From NCBI GenBank assembly GCA_033239125.1, contig BSWB01000005.1, positions 47,910,993 through 47,974,992 on the forward strand: a DNA stretch of 64,000 nucleotides, written 5' to 3'. Below are positions 22,601-31,456 of this stretch, piece by piece; the first letter of the stretch is position 1; each line of letters starts with the position of its first letter. Source of the stretch: Fagopyrum homotropicum. Lineage: Eukaryota > Streptophyta > Magnoliopsida > Caryophyllales > Polygonaceae. The notes below the pieces were generated by a model that was not told where the DNA came from, searched no databases, and saw only the letters and a program-made list of their open reading frames with translations. Position numbers and translations under genes: made by a program.

Positions 22601-25499
22601 AATGGTTTGGAGAAGGATTTGAGGAAGTTGAAGAAGTGTGTCGATCGTCCTTTTCCACGGTCAAAATCACGGTTTCCTCTGGTTTTCCACGGCCGTAATA
22701 TCCTCTGGAATGGAGGTCGAATTTGGTCATGGAATCCACGGCCGTGGAATACAGAGTATGACCGTGGATTCGAGTATTTTCTGCCTCATCGTGGAGTTTC
22801 TCAAACTCCACTTCATGCATCTCTTCTTGTGCCTCTAAGGCTTCAATTTCCTCTTTGCACTCTTCTTCTCCTCCTACATCGGTTAGACTCATAGTAATAA
22901 CCTTTTGCAAAGGATCGTTAAAGAGAATCGCACTTACCTCCTCCCTAGTTAAACCTTCTTCGTCTTGGACATTGTAAATATCCTCATCAAAGATTGGCTC
23001 CTTCACTAGAGTGGAAAGAACGAACTCTACTTTCTCTTCCCCAACGTCAAAGGCGAGTCTCCCATTCTTGCAATCGACCATGCAGCCGGAAGTTGCAAGA
23101 AACGGTCTTCCGAGTATGATCGGGACCGGACTATCCGCAGGAATGTCAAGCACGACAAAATCGATGGGGACAAAGAACTTGCCTAGCTTGACCGGGACGT
23201 CTTCTACAATGCCGACGGGACGAGTAATGGATCGATCCGCCATGTATAACGTCATCTTTACTGGTTTAGGGTCGCCTAAACCGATCTTCCTGCACAATGC
23301 AAGTGGTATGATGCTCACACTTGCTCCCAAGTCACATAAAGCGTCATATGTGACCTCTCCCACTCCAATGGGAATGCAAAATGACCCCGGATCTTTCAGC
23401 TTTGGGGGCATTTTCTCCTTCATAGTCTTGATGAGGTCCGAAGAATCCGAACTCATCTTGACTTCTCCAAAATCTTCTAGCTTCCTCTTGTTAGAGAGGA
23501 GCTCCTTCAAGAACTTGCCATAGGCCGGCATACCTACAATGGCATCAATGAAAGGTATATGAATATGTAGTTTGCTCATGAGTTCTATGAACTTACCGAA
23601 TTGCTTGTCTAGGCGTGCTCGCGCTCTGGATTGAGGGAATGGTAGGGGAGGTTTGAAAGCTGGAGGAGGAACATAGACGTCTTCCTTCTCCTTCCCCTTT
23701 TCTTTGCCCTTCTCTACGGGGACTTCAACGAACGTAGGCTGCGGATCGGTGGTAGTCACTCCGCTCCTAGTTGTAATCGCCATTACCCTTCCTTTAGGGT
23801 TGTCCTCCGTTTTTCCTGGAAGTTTCCCTTGATTTCTAGGAACTTCCTCCGCATGGTTGAACATTTGGTTTTCCAAAACCTTTTGAGCTTTGTCAACCTT
23901 AGAAATTTGATCATCAACCTTGATGATGCGGTTCTCCAACCCTTGAAGCTTTCCCAAGATCGTTTCCAGCATGGGATCCGGCTTCTCCTTTCCCGTATTG
24001 TTTCCTCCATTTGATGATTGCCCCTGGCTTTTCAAAGGAGTAGAGGAAGAGGAGGGTGGAGTTAGTGAATTGGAATTGGAAGGATAGGAGTTACCGGAAT
24101 TTTGTTGATTGGAGCGCCAATTGTTGTTGTTCGAACCCCGATTGTTGTTCCAATTGTTGTTGTTCCGGTTGTTGTTGTTCCCATTCCAATTGTTGTTCCG
24201 GTTATTGTTCCGGTTATTGTTGTTGCGGTTGGTGTTATCACCGCTGTTGTTGTTGCCCAAATAGCCAACATCCTTCTCTTGTTGCTTTGGGAAGTTGGTC
24301 TTGATAGTCTCCTTCAACTCTTTGATCTCATTGTTGAGGGAGAAAATCTGATTTTGAGCTTCATGTGTGAGCTTTGCTCCTTGCTCCACACGATTTCCCT
24401 CCACTTTCCGGTGGGAATACTTCTCTATGACTCTTGCTTGCTTCTCAATGAAGTCCCAAGCGTCATCTTCTCTCATGTCCATGAACGTTCCACATGAGAG
24501 GGATTGAAGGTTGAATTGCGTTCCCGCATCCAGCCCCTTGTAGTAAATTTCCAGCAAGGCAAGTTTGGATATGCCATGATGAGGGCAATCCAAGAGCAAA
24601 TCCTGAAACCTTTCCCAAGATTGAAACAAACTTTCGTTAGGTCTCATAGAAAAAGCATTAATCTTACCTCTAAGTTCCGCCGTTTTGGAGGGCGGAAAGA
24701 ACTTGGTGAGAAACTCTGCGGAGAGGTCTTCCCACGTCTCTAGCTTTCCACTAGGAAGAGCTTGGTACCAAGATAGCGCTTTCCCTTTCAAAGAGAAAAA
24801 GAAAGGTTTGAGCTTATAGCTGTTGGTAGTGGCGCTCTTTGGCCTCATCGTCTCCATCATACACTCAAAGTTTTGCAAGTGTTGGTGTGGAGATTCGGTG
24901 GTTGTACCGCCAAACTGGCTTTGGCGAACAAGAGTGATAACTTGAGGGTTGAAGCTAAACCCTTGTACATCTTCAGCATCAAAGTTCACACCTAAACGGC
25001 GTGGTTGTTGTGTTGGATCCATCCGCTGGCCAAGAGTTCTTGGCTCATTATCCACACGTTCGACCCTCGCATTTCTAGGTGGAATGCGACGGTTAGTAGC
25101 TCCTTGTTGATTGAAAGGATTTATATTGATCGTGGGATCAATCTCTTCTAAATGAGGCATGGAAGAATCACTATCATCGGTGGGTGAGTGGTTTCTTCTT
25201 CTAGACCTTGTCCTCCTTCTCGAGGACTTCTTGCCCACCTTGTCCTCAAGATCGCTCATCTTTATCTTCATTTGAACGATCATGTCTTGTAGACCATTAA
25301 CTTGAGTTTGATGGCGATCCATCTCATCCTGGAGGAGAGTCTCATTCCATCGGAGCTGAGCTTCTTTCTCCGCCAACTTATTTTGAAGATCGTGCTCGTT
25401 TTCTTCAGCCATCTTCCTTTCCTTGCGCTTTTGCCTCAAGGTTTTCTCTAGCTCTTGATCAAGAGGTAAGAGATCTTCTGTGTTCCTAGACCTGCGCAT
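19647..25499 (-). CDS. Athila gag-pol polyprotein, intact (1950 aa)
   Basis: A single uninterrupted frame with all retrotransposon enzymes, in order. Gag: N-terminal coiled-coil-like charged region (1-100), then the capsid domain at about 225-335 (KPFFFSLKGKALSWYQALPS). An Asn/Arg-rich tract (about 410-467) lies where a CCHC knuckle would be expected, and no such knuckle is visible. Aspartic protease: DLGAS at about 723 and ILGRPFLAT. A linker containing the palindrome-derived segment at about 917-939. RT: MCIDYRKLNN, MPFGLCNAPATFQR and FMDDFSVYG at about 1228. RNase H: MCDASDVAIGAVLGQ and YTDHAAIRYL. Integrase: HHCC zinc domain, then Asp in VDFMGP (~1660), Asp in ISDGG (~1717) and Glu in QVEISNRE (~1754), so the triad is complete. 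No chromodomain. With nearly identical LTRs it is probably recent and may be functional. The start Met is 101 bases from the LTR. Confidence 0.93.
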   Translation of the reverse strand: MRRSRNTEDLLPLDQELEKTLRQKRKERKMAEENEHDLQNKLAEKEAQLRWNETLLQDEMDRHQTQVNGLQDMIVQMKIKMSDLEDKVGKKSSRRRTRSRRRNHSPTDDSDSSMPHLEEIDPTININPFNQQGATNRRIPPRNARVERVDNEPRTLGQRMDPTQQPRRLGVNFDAEDVQGFSFNPQVITLVRQSQFGGTTTESPHQHLQNFECMMETMRPKSATTNSYKLKPFFFSLKGKALSWYQALPSGKLETWEDLSAEFLTKFFPPSKTAELRGKINAFSMRPNESLFQSWERFQDLLLDCPHHGISKLALLEIYYKGLDAGTQFNLQSLSCGTFMDMREDDAWDFIEKQARVIEKYSHRKVEGNRVEQGAKLTHEAQNQIFSLNNEIKELKETIKTNFPKQQEKDVGYLGNNNSGDNTNRNNNNRNNNRNNNWNGNNNNRNNNNWNNNRGSNNNNWRSNQQNSGNSYPSNSNSLTPPSSSSTPLKSQGQSSNGGNNTGKEKPDPMLETILGKLQGLENRIIKVDDQISKVDKAQKVLENQMFNHAEEVPRNQGKLPGKTEDNPKGRVMAITTRSGVTTTDPQPTFVEVPVEKGKEKGKEKEDVYVPPPAFKPPLPFPQSRARARLDKQFGKFIELMSKLHIHIPFIDAIVGMPAYGKFLKELLSNKRKLEDFGEVKMSSDSSDLIKTMKEKMPPKLKDPGSFCIPIGVGEVTYDALCDLGASVSIIPLALCRKIGLGDPKPVKMTLYMADRSITRPVGIVEDVPVKLGKFFVPIDFVVLDIPADSPVPIILGRPFLATSGCMVDCKNGRLAFDVGEEKVEFVLSTLVKEPIFDEDIYNVQDEEGLTREEVSAILFNDPLQKVITMSLTDVGGEEECKEEIEALEAQEEMHEVEFEKLHDEAENTRIHGHTLYSTAVDSMTKFDLHSRGYYGRGKPEETVILTVEKDDRHTSSTSSNPSPNHSTSLEASKETSEAPKAMELKPLPTHLRYAFLGSNSTFPVIVSSELSIDEHEQLMIVLRKHRKAIGYTIEDLVGIKPSLCMHKILMEEDFRTSRQPQRRLNPTMKEVVKKEILKLLDAGIIYPISDSKWVSPVQVVPKKGGMTVITNKNNELIPTRTVTGWRMCIDYRKLNNATRKDHFPLPFIDQMLERLAQHSYFCYLDGYSGFFQIPIHPDDQEKTTFTCPWGTFAYRRMPFGLCNAPATFQRCMMAIFSEYVEEIMEVFMDDFSVYGSSFNDCLSNLSLVLQRCEDTNLVLNWEKCQFMVKEGIVLGHLVSSRGIEVDKAKIETIEKLPPPISVKGIRSFLGHAGFYRRFIQDFSKISKPLTNLLMKDAVFEFSQECLDAFNTIRQALISAPIIQPPDWTLPFEIMCDASDVAIGAVLGQRKEGRTHAIYYASKTLDEAQLNYATTEKEFLAIVYAIDKFRSYLVGAKVIVYTDHAAIRYLLAKKDAKPRLIRWILLLQEFDLEIRDKKGSENSVADHLSRLTHLEDDHLPIDDSFPDEHLHIIEECIKVISKGNEPWFADFVNYLVCQEIPPRLSYAQRKKFFKDVREYHWNEPLLFKRGPDGIIRRCVPEDEMQSVIRHCHSLPCGGHASSNKTSAKVLQSGFYWPTLFKDVQSFVSCCDACQRTGNISRRNEMPLNNIQEVEIFDVWGVDFMGPFPSSCGNQYILLAVDYVSRWVEAIASPTNDAMVVVKFFNKTIFPRFGTPRTIISDGGSHFIARRFEALLAKYGVTHKIATPYHPQTSGQVEISNREIKGILEKTVSRTRKDWSLKLDDALWAYRTAYKTPIGTTPYNLVYGKSCHLPVELEHKAFWAIKWLNFGMKEAGEKRLLDINELDELRLNAYENAKIYKERAKRWHDKHIIPKDFQEGDQVLLFNSRLRLFPGKLKSRWTGPFLIKRIFPHGAVEVWGEASGSFKVNGQRLKKYSPELQAEEFAPTALE
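22684..22749 (-). repeat. LTR-like palindromic module inside the Athila pol frame
   Basis: 66 bp bounded by ACGGCCGTGGAA boxes and matching the LTR block 16011-16076 closely at the ends and more loosely in the middle. It is read in frame, giving a segment that includes FDLHSRGYYGRG between protease and RT. The LTR block in the same frame would give FDVHSRGYYGRG. Further boxes flank it to about 22655 and 22775. Confidence 0.85.
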
Positions 25500-25553
25500 A
25501 CACTCAAAGAAAAATCAAATAACGAGAGCAAGCTCCCAAGCTTGACAACCGGC

Positions 25554-25594
25554 ACCCGGGTTCGATCGAAGCCAAATCCCCGGCAACGGCGCCA
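25554..25594 (-). other. Athila primer-binding site (tRNA-Asp) with a second tRNA-matching block
   Basis: 25577-25594 is complementary on the minus strand to the 18 terminal bases of plant tRNA-Asp (minus strand TGGCGCCGTTGCCGGGGA). After a ~9-base gap, 25554-25567 (plus strand ACCCGGGTTCGATC) matches the T arm of the same tRNA, as I recall it. The element RNA could therefore pair with both acceptor and T-arm strands. Confidence 0.75.
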
Positions 25595-25600
25595 AAAACT

Positions 25601-28566
25601 TGTTCGCCCCTAGAGGTGTGTGCAAATAAGCTTTATATTTATAAAACTAGAATCAAGCAAGCGAACCCGCAGTGTACGGATCGATATAGTTAAGCAAGAA
25701 TTCCAGAGTATCGAACACAGGGATTTGGGTGGAACGAACTCGATTGCAGGTTATCAAGCGGTTAATATGAGAGTTTTGCAGATATTGGGAAAACAACAAT
25801 CCTAAAGATCCAGGTATCCAGCTGTGGCAATCGATTCAAGATATACTAATGATGTAAAGACAGAGTTAAGATATGCAAAGGTATACTAATGTAAGGTAAT
25901 CGTACGGTTGAGGTTCCAAAAACCTTATATAACTCACCCAAAAGACTCTTCCTATACAGGTTGATGAGGCTCAATATAGAAAGGTTCTAAGGACAAGGAT
26001 TAACATCAAATACCCAAACCTATGATCTAAAGATCAAGACTAACTTATCCGATTGAGGTTGTTGAGGCTCACAATCGAGGTAGAGGTTGTTGAGGCTTCA
26101 CTACCACCTAGAAAAGACAAGTCTAAACTAAGCTAAAGCAAATCTTTAACTTTGGATCAAGATAAAAGCAGGCTCGTAAACTTTAAGAGAATTACGGTTG
26201 GATCTTGAGATTCCACGGTCGTGGAACTCAAGAACAGCCCGTAATTTAGGGTTTTCGGCGACAATTCTCTAACTCTCAGGGTCTAATCAATTTACAATCG
26301 ATCTATCATTATCTAAGCCACAACTATCAACCCTTCACCTTAGAATTGTTAAGGGTTTTTAGCCAATAACAGTCATATTGATATTAATTCAAGATTAAAA
26401 AGGTAAAAGATGGGAACTTTCAAGAACTATCAATAATCTTCAATTGAATCTTAGAATCACAATCAAGAATAAGTGTTTGTCAAAAGATTCAAAACGGGAT
26501 AAACAATCACAATCTTAGGAAAGAAAAGAAACGGGATGTCAATCCGATCCTAAAGCAAACCTAAGCAAGAAGAGGAATCTTCTTGCAAAAATCCTCCAAG
26601 AACTTCGATCTTCCACACGAAGATCACAAACAGCAACTCTCCAATACGAACTTTGGAACTTCAATGAGATCTTCAAAATCACCTCCAAGAATGAGGGTTT
26701 GTGTTGCTAAGCGTGCGTTTTTGCCGCTAAACTTTAGGGTTGAAAGGTCGTAAGCGAGGTAGCGAGGTAGCGAGGTGAGGTAGCGAGGTAGCGAGGCGAG
26801 GTGGCGAGGTAGCGAGGCGAGGTGACGGAATCTTGCTTCATCCGTCCTTTTTATAATGCAGGGCAAAACGTCGGCCCGGCCCGATCTTCAAGAGATCATG
26901 GCTTCGAAACGTGGCGAAAGGATTCGCCAAGATCACGGTCGTGGAAGTTTCCACGACCGTAATTTTGAGGCGTGGAAATAAACACGGATATCTTCCACGG
27001 CCGTAATATCCCCTGGAATGAACATCGAATTCTGCTTCACAATCCACGGCCGTAATTTAGGGTAAAACCGTGATTCTTGCCTTCATTCGTGCATTCCTCA
27101 ATCTAATACTCCAAATTGCTTCCAAAAGGTGTCCTTGATCTAGAGACACATCGACTCAACTCTCCTTTGCTCGATTCCGTTCGGAAATAGCTCCAAATCA
27201 CCTATAATCAACATAGAACTCGTGTAGACATCTATATCGACAATATAGGCAATACTAGCTCATATATGCATAAAGCTCAATCAAAGACTATCAATATGAA
27301 TCAATTACGACTAGAAAACGTGCCTAAAATATCACAATATTTCATGCTAACAAATAACCCCATACTTAACACTTGCTTGTCCCTAAGCAAGGTCTTTCAA
27401 AAAGCTTTAAAACAAGAGTTAGGATGAAATATGTGTACCTTCTTTTGGATGAATGTGACTTCTAAAGAATAGATCATTCTCAACCCTTGCTTCAATCGTT
27501 TTCAAACTTTCACACACTTAATTAGAGAGTAAGAGGCAAAGAAAAATCATGAATCAATTTAGCTTCCAAACAAGCATTATAACCTTCAAACATTATCAAA
27601 ATCAATCATAAGAATTTCAATTTAGATCACCAAGCCATATAACATTCTTTTGATCATAAGGACTTTCAAAGAAAAGGTTTAGAGCATGGAAGGGTAGGGA
27701 AAACTTTAAGGGAAAGTGGTGCATAGATCCGGGAAAGTGGACAACTACCTTCTTCTTCTTTTGCGGTTTCCGCAACACTTCACTTAGAGCTTCGCTCTTT
27801 CCTTTTTATTTTCCGACTTTACTTTTGGAGTTATGGATAGAGGTGCACAAAAACCGAAGCCTAGGAGATTGGCGTTTCTCATTTTTGCGAGATGCCTCAA
27901 ACCCTTAGCGCACATACCATAATCCGCTAGGAATATCGCTCAATTCGACTTTGGCAAGACACAAACACCCGGCTATGTGAATGGTGCCGAGTTACTCATC
28001 GTCATGATCGACTTCCCCAAACCTACAATTTCTTTCTATTCAATTGATTGCAAATATTTGCTCTCATGGCCCTCCCACATCAAACATGCCTTTTTCTCAT
28101 TCACTTTCCAAATTCCCGGATAGGTAAGGGAGGCTAATATTTCAATGAGGAGTTAGATGATCAAAGAAAGAAGAAAGAGAATATCGAATTGCCTTAATCA
28201 TTTCAACAAGAAGTATAGGAGCTTATAATGTGATTTCAACTTCAATTTCTTATATGATTTAGGTAACATTCTCACATTATACAACTTGCAAAAGAGGTAA
28301 AATTCATTCATTCAAATCCTTTTCGAATTACCATCCTTTCAAGCATGCAATTGTTATCAACTCAATTCGCAAGTAATGATTATCATGGAAATCATATCGA
28401 TTCGTTAGAAGCATCAAATTTTTCAAAATTTTTCAATTTTTATGGGTTTTTAAAGTTCTTTTTCATGCAATGCAAGAATGAAACGTGTAACATACAATGA
28501 ACATGCAATGATAGTCTCGGAATAGAAGCAACATATAGAGTAGAGTTATTACAAACATTTAGTACA
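25601..28566 (-). repeat. Athila 5' LTR
   Basis: Copy of 14619-17584 at offset 10982 and almost identical by eye. It carries the TATA box at 26846-26855, the GCGAGGTA minisatellite at 26754-26823 and the palindromic boxes at 26211-26227 and 26933-27058. ORFs at 25620-25805 and 26624-27047 are LTR shadows. Confidence 0.87.
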
Positions 28567-28904
28567 TCCCACCCCATACTTAGGACGAACATTGTCCCTA
28601 ATGTTCACAAGAAAGAACAAAAGAAAGAAAAGAAAAAGAAAACTCACAAATGGTGGTTGGGATGTCTAGAAACGAGCTGTCCGGTCATCTATCACTGCGG
28701 TGCCGGTGGAGGTGGGAATGGAGAGAAACTCGGATCATAGTACCGCCCAAACTGCTGGCGGTAGACGTCCCTCATCATGTGGTCAAGGTCGTCGAAACGT
28801 CTGTCTCTATCATCCGCCCGGATCTCTAGTGCTCCGACTCTCTCTGAAAGTCCGGTAGCCCAATCCGGCATCCTCTCATACCACCCAGGGGGGTGATCAT
28901 ACCA
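28567..28904 (-). pseudogene. 3' end of a second Athila unit (polypurine tract and ORF tail)
   Basis: Repeats 17585-17922, with one base difference noticed. It holds the polypurine tract, a ~125-base spacer and the last ~71 codons of the downstream ORF, then stops where element C's LTR starts. It lies upstream of the Athila 5' LTR, so two Athila units shared that LTR. The rest of the upstream unit is gone. Confidence 0.8.
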
Positions 28905-31456
28905 TTTTATGTGAGCACCTTACTCACATAAAATATACAAGTCAATTGACCTTCTTTATTCTGTAAATTGGACTCATCCAGGCCTATCTGTATCATGTAT
29001 TCCGGGCCCATTATGAAGCTGAGTTTTGGTCTATGAACCCTACCATTCGGGCTTGTCAGAAATGAGCCATTTGGGCCCATTAAGAAACCCTCATTCCTTC
29101 ACCCTTTCACGTAACTCCAGCAAACCCTAAGGGACGCAACTCTCCTTGCTTCCCACGTGAAACCTAGGCGGCTGCCCTCCTTCTCCCTTGCATCGCCTAA
29201 CCGTCGCCTTCCTCCTCCACTCCAGGCCGGCGCCGACGACGACCGCCCTCCTGCGGGCAACCGTCCACCACCAGGGCTCGTAGCAAGCGCCTTCTATCCT
29301 TCTGTTCGTGTACAGCAGCGGCGGCGTTCTATCCTTCTGTTCGTGTACAGCAGCGGCGGCCTTCTATCCTTCTGTTCGTGTATAGCAGCGGCCGCCTTCT
29401 ACCCTTCTATTCGTGCACAGCAGCGCCAGAGGACAGCCGGCCGCTGGGGCTGTGGCCCAGGAACGTGATGAGGGCATGGGCAGTGCCGGATGTGCGTACA
29501 ACTGCTCGTCTCCCTTTCTGTCTGCTCTTACGCTCAAAACTGTCCATCTCCAGCGTCTCCAGCCTCTTCAGCGCAGCAGCCCACAACAGCAGTCAGACGC
29601 AACAGCAACCCGCCACAGCAGTAGTCTCTCAACGCAGAAACGTCTGATGCAGTCGGTCCTAGTATGAAGCTGCAGCCCCTGTTGTCAAGCCATAGAACCA
29701 GTGCAGTCATGTAAGCCATCTAACCCTTGTAACCCTTGCTACACTACACTTCAGTCCACCTTTTCCTTGCCTAACGTGTACCCGTTTCGTCTGTTAAACC
29801 TACTCAGAACAACCGTAGGAGAGCTGTACAGATTCTTGCGTTTTCCAAAATTTTCGGAAGTGTTGAGCAGTCAACTTCATGTCCATTTTTGGGTATGCTA
29901 GACTCTTCCTTTCTGGCTGATTTTCGGATATGTTTTATTCGACATTGTATAGTATAACATACTAAAATTTGAGAGCAATCCAGCGAGTGGTTTGGGATTT
30001 ATGATTTTTCAAAGATTTAGTCATAAACAGTTTTTCTGTTGTGCTGAAATTCGGTTTTGTGAGATAGTTTTAAATAGGCTTTTGATCTCCTTTGCGGCTG
30101 AATTTTGGATATATGATAGATAAGATTTTATAGTGGAACGTACTAAAATTTGGGATAAATCCAGCGAGTAGTTTAGGAGTTATGATTTTTCAAAGTTAAG
30201 ACAGTTTTCTGTTTGTTTAGTGTTGTAACCAACTTTAGAAATTTTTGTAGAAGTGATGATTGAACAATTTTAAGAAATTATTGCTCCTAGGAGTAGATGA
30301 GATGTCATAGATGATCTAGGGAATTATTTCGGAATTTTTATAAGATTATTCGAATTTTATATTTGAAGCTGTATTTGGACTTTAGTGACTTTCGGGAAAA
30401 AGAAAATGGGTAGTTTTTCTAGTTGTTACGTAAAATCATCCTAGGGAGTAGAATATGGTTAGTTAGCCTCCAATTATATTTTAAGTACATATTCCGAGTT
30501 TTTGGAAGTTCCGGAGCCAAGGGTAAAATAGTCATTTTACCATAAATTGGTACTGTATTAAATTTTGTTCTAATAGGATCTATTACCTTAGAAGTCTTAG
30601 ACTTCTAATTACCTAGAAAGTGTGCTGACACACTTGCCTCCTTTGACAGGCAACCGAGTTATACGGTTACAGATTGAGTTGTGATTAAGAGAGTCGAGAT
30701 CTGATTCAGGTAAGTCCTTTGGGCTTACTTAGCTGACTTCTGAATATGAGCATGAATGATGATAGTGGTGTGTGATTGAGATGTTTAGAGTTATAGGTTG
30801 TGATAGATAATTACCGACCTATACTTGGCCTAAGAGTAACGGGCGGTGGCATTCTACTCATTTAGCTTGAGGGCGCTGGGGGTTTCTCTAGGGACTAGTC
30901 CACACTCGGTTTGTAGTGATGCTACCGGCGGAGGTAAGCTAGACCTACACCCAGTTGGATAAGGAACGGAGGCGAGAACTCTTAAGATTTTTCGTGCCAC
31001 AACTGTAAAATGGAATAAGGTGACTCACTTAATGAACAGATAATAACCGGTTTGTGTGCCAGCATGATGATTGTTTTATGTTATCTTGAGTGTGTTTGTG
31101 CTATCCTTATTCTACTTATATTTGGATTGTTAGCAAACGGTTTATCCGTGTTGTAGATTTGTAGAGATAGACAGTTGCAGAGTGATCCGGAACGGATGGT
31201 CAGCCGGGTCCACGTACTCATTAGATGGGGACGGGGGAGTCTTCCTTACAGCATGCATGTTATGTATATGTATATGTTTTCTAAGGCTGTCACAGGTGTA
31301 CATTCATGCAGGAAAAATATTATGTTTTTGAAATTGTTTTAAGTACATTTGTGCCTTGTTGTAAGATCCAAGTAATGTTGTTGTTAAACCAAGGTCGGGA
31401 CCCATTGTGAGGTCCTAACCAGTAGCTCCCCGAGTTTTGAAACTTGGGGTGTTACA
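28905..31456 (+). repeat. Element C 5' LTR, first ~57 bases missing
   Basis: Begins at the base of a perfect hairpin (28904-28934, arms ATTTTATGTGAG/CTCACATAAAAT) and ends GGGGTGTTACA. It carries GGGCCCA at 29004-29010, TGGGCCCA at 29072-29079 and a telo-box AAACCCTAA at 29122-29130. It also has a 35-bp minisatellite at 29292-29431, the palindromes AGAAGTCTTAGACTTCT (30590-30606) and GGTAAAATAGTCATTTTACC (30522-30541), and a donor-like CAGGTAAGT at 30707-30715. A 103-codon frame at 29157 is present in both LTR copies but crosses the non-triplet minisatellite. Confidence 0.9.
29292..29431. repeat. 35-bp minisatellite, four units, in element C 5' LTR
   Basis: Units begin at 29292, 29327, 29362 and 29397 with TTCTATCCTTCTGTTCGTG followed by a CAGCAGCGGCGG-like GC-rich end. 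The last unit is diverged. The same array is at 36317-36456 in the 3' LTR. A 35-bp period changes frame each unit, so it is not coding. Confidence 0.9.

Larger units (their letters stand above)
14619..28904 (-). mobile_element. Young Athila element plus adjoining 3' end of a second unit
   Basis: Minus-strand Athila-lineage Ty3/gypsy element: 5' LTR 25601-28566, tRNA-Asp primer site, intact gag-pol 25499-19647, env-like ORF region, polypurine tract, 3' LTR 14619-17584. Upstream of the 5' LTR, 28567-28904 repeats the polypurine tract and the end of the env-like ORF (17585-17922), so the LTR is shared in a tandem arrangement. The two 3.3-kb copies (offset 10982) appear almost identical: I noticed only two single-base differences, at 14669/25651 and 17872/28854. 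RT motif FMDDF, lack of chromodomain, tRNA-Asp primer site and an ORF after pol all fit Athila. Confidence 0.9.

Noticed and set aside
24056..24497. Cys- and Val-rich plus-strand ORFs
   Set aside because: They are the antisense reading of the Asn-rich gag tract of the Athila polyprotein.
29292..29431. CRISPR-like regularly spaced repeat
   Set aside because: The 35-bp units are directly adjacent without unique spacers, and the host is a plant. It is a minisatellite inside an LTR.
29157..29468. 103-codon ORF downstream of the telo-box in both C LTRs as an LTR-encoded protein
   Set aside because: It crosses a 35-bp repeat that changes frame with each unit and has biased, low-complexity composition. 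It could only be an incidental upstream ORF.
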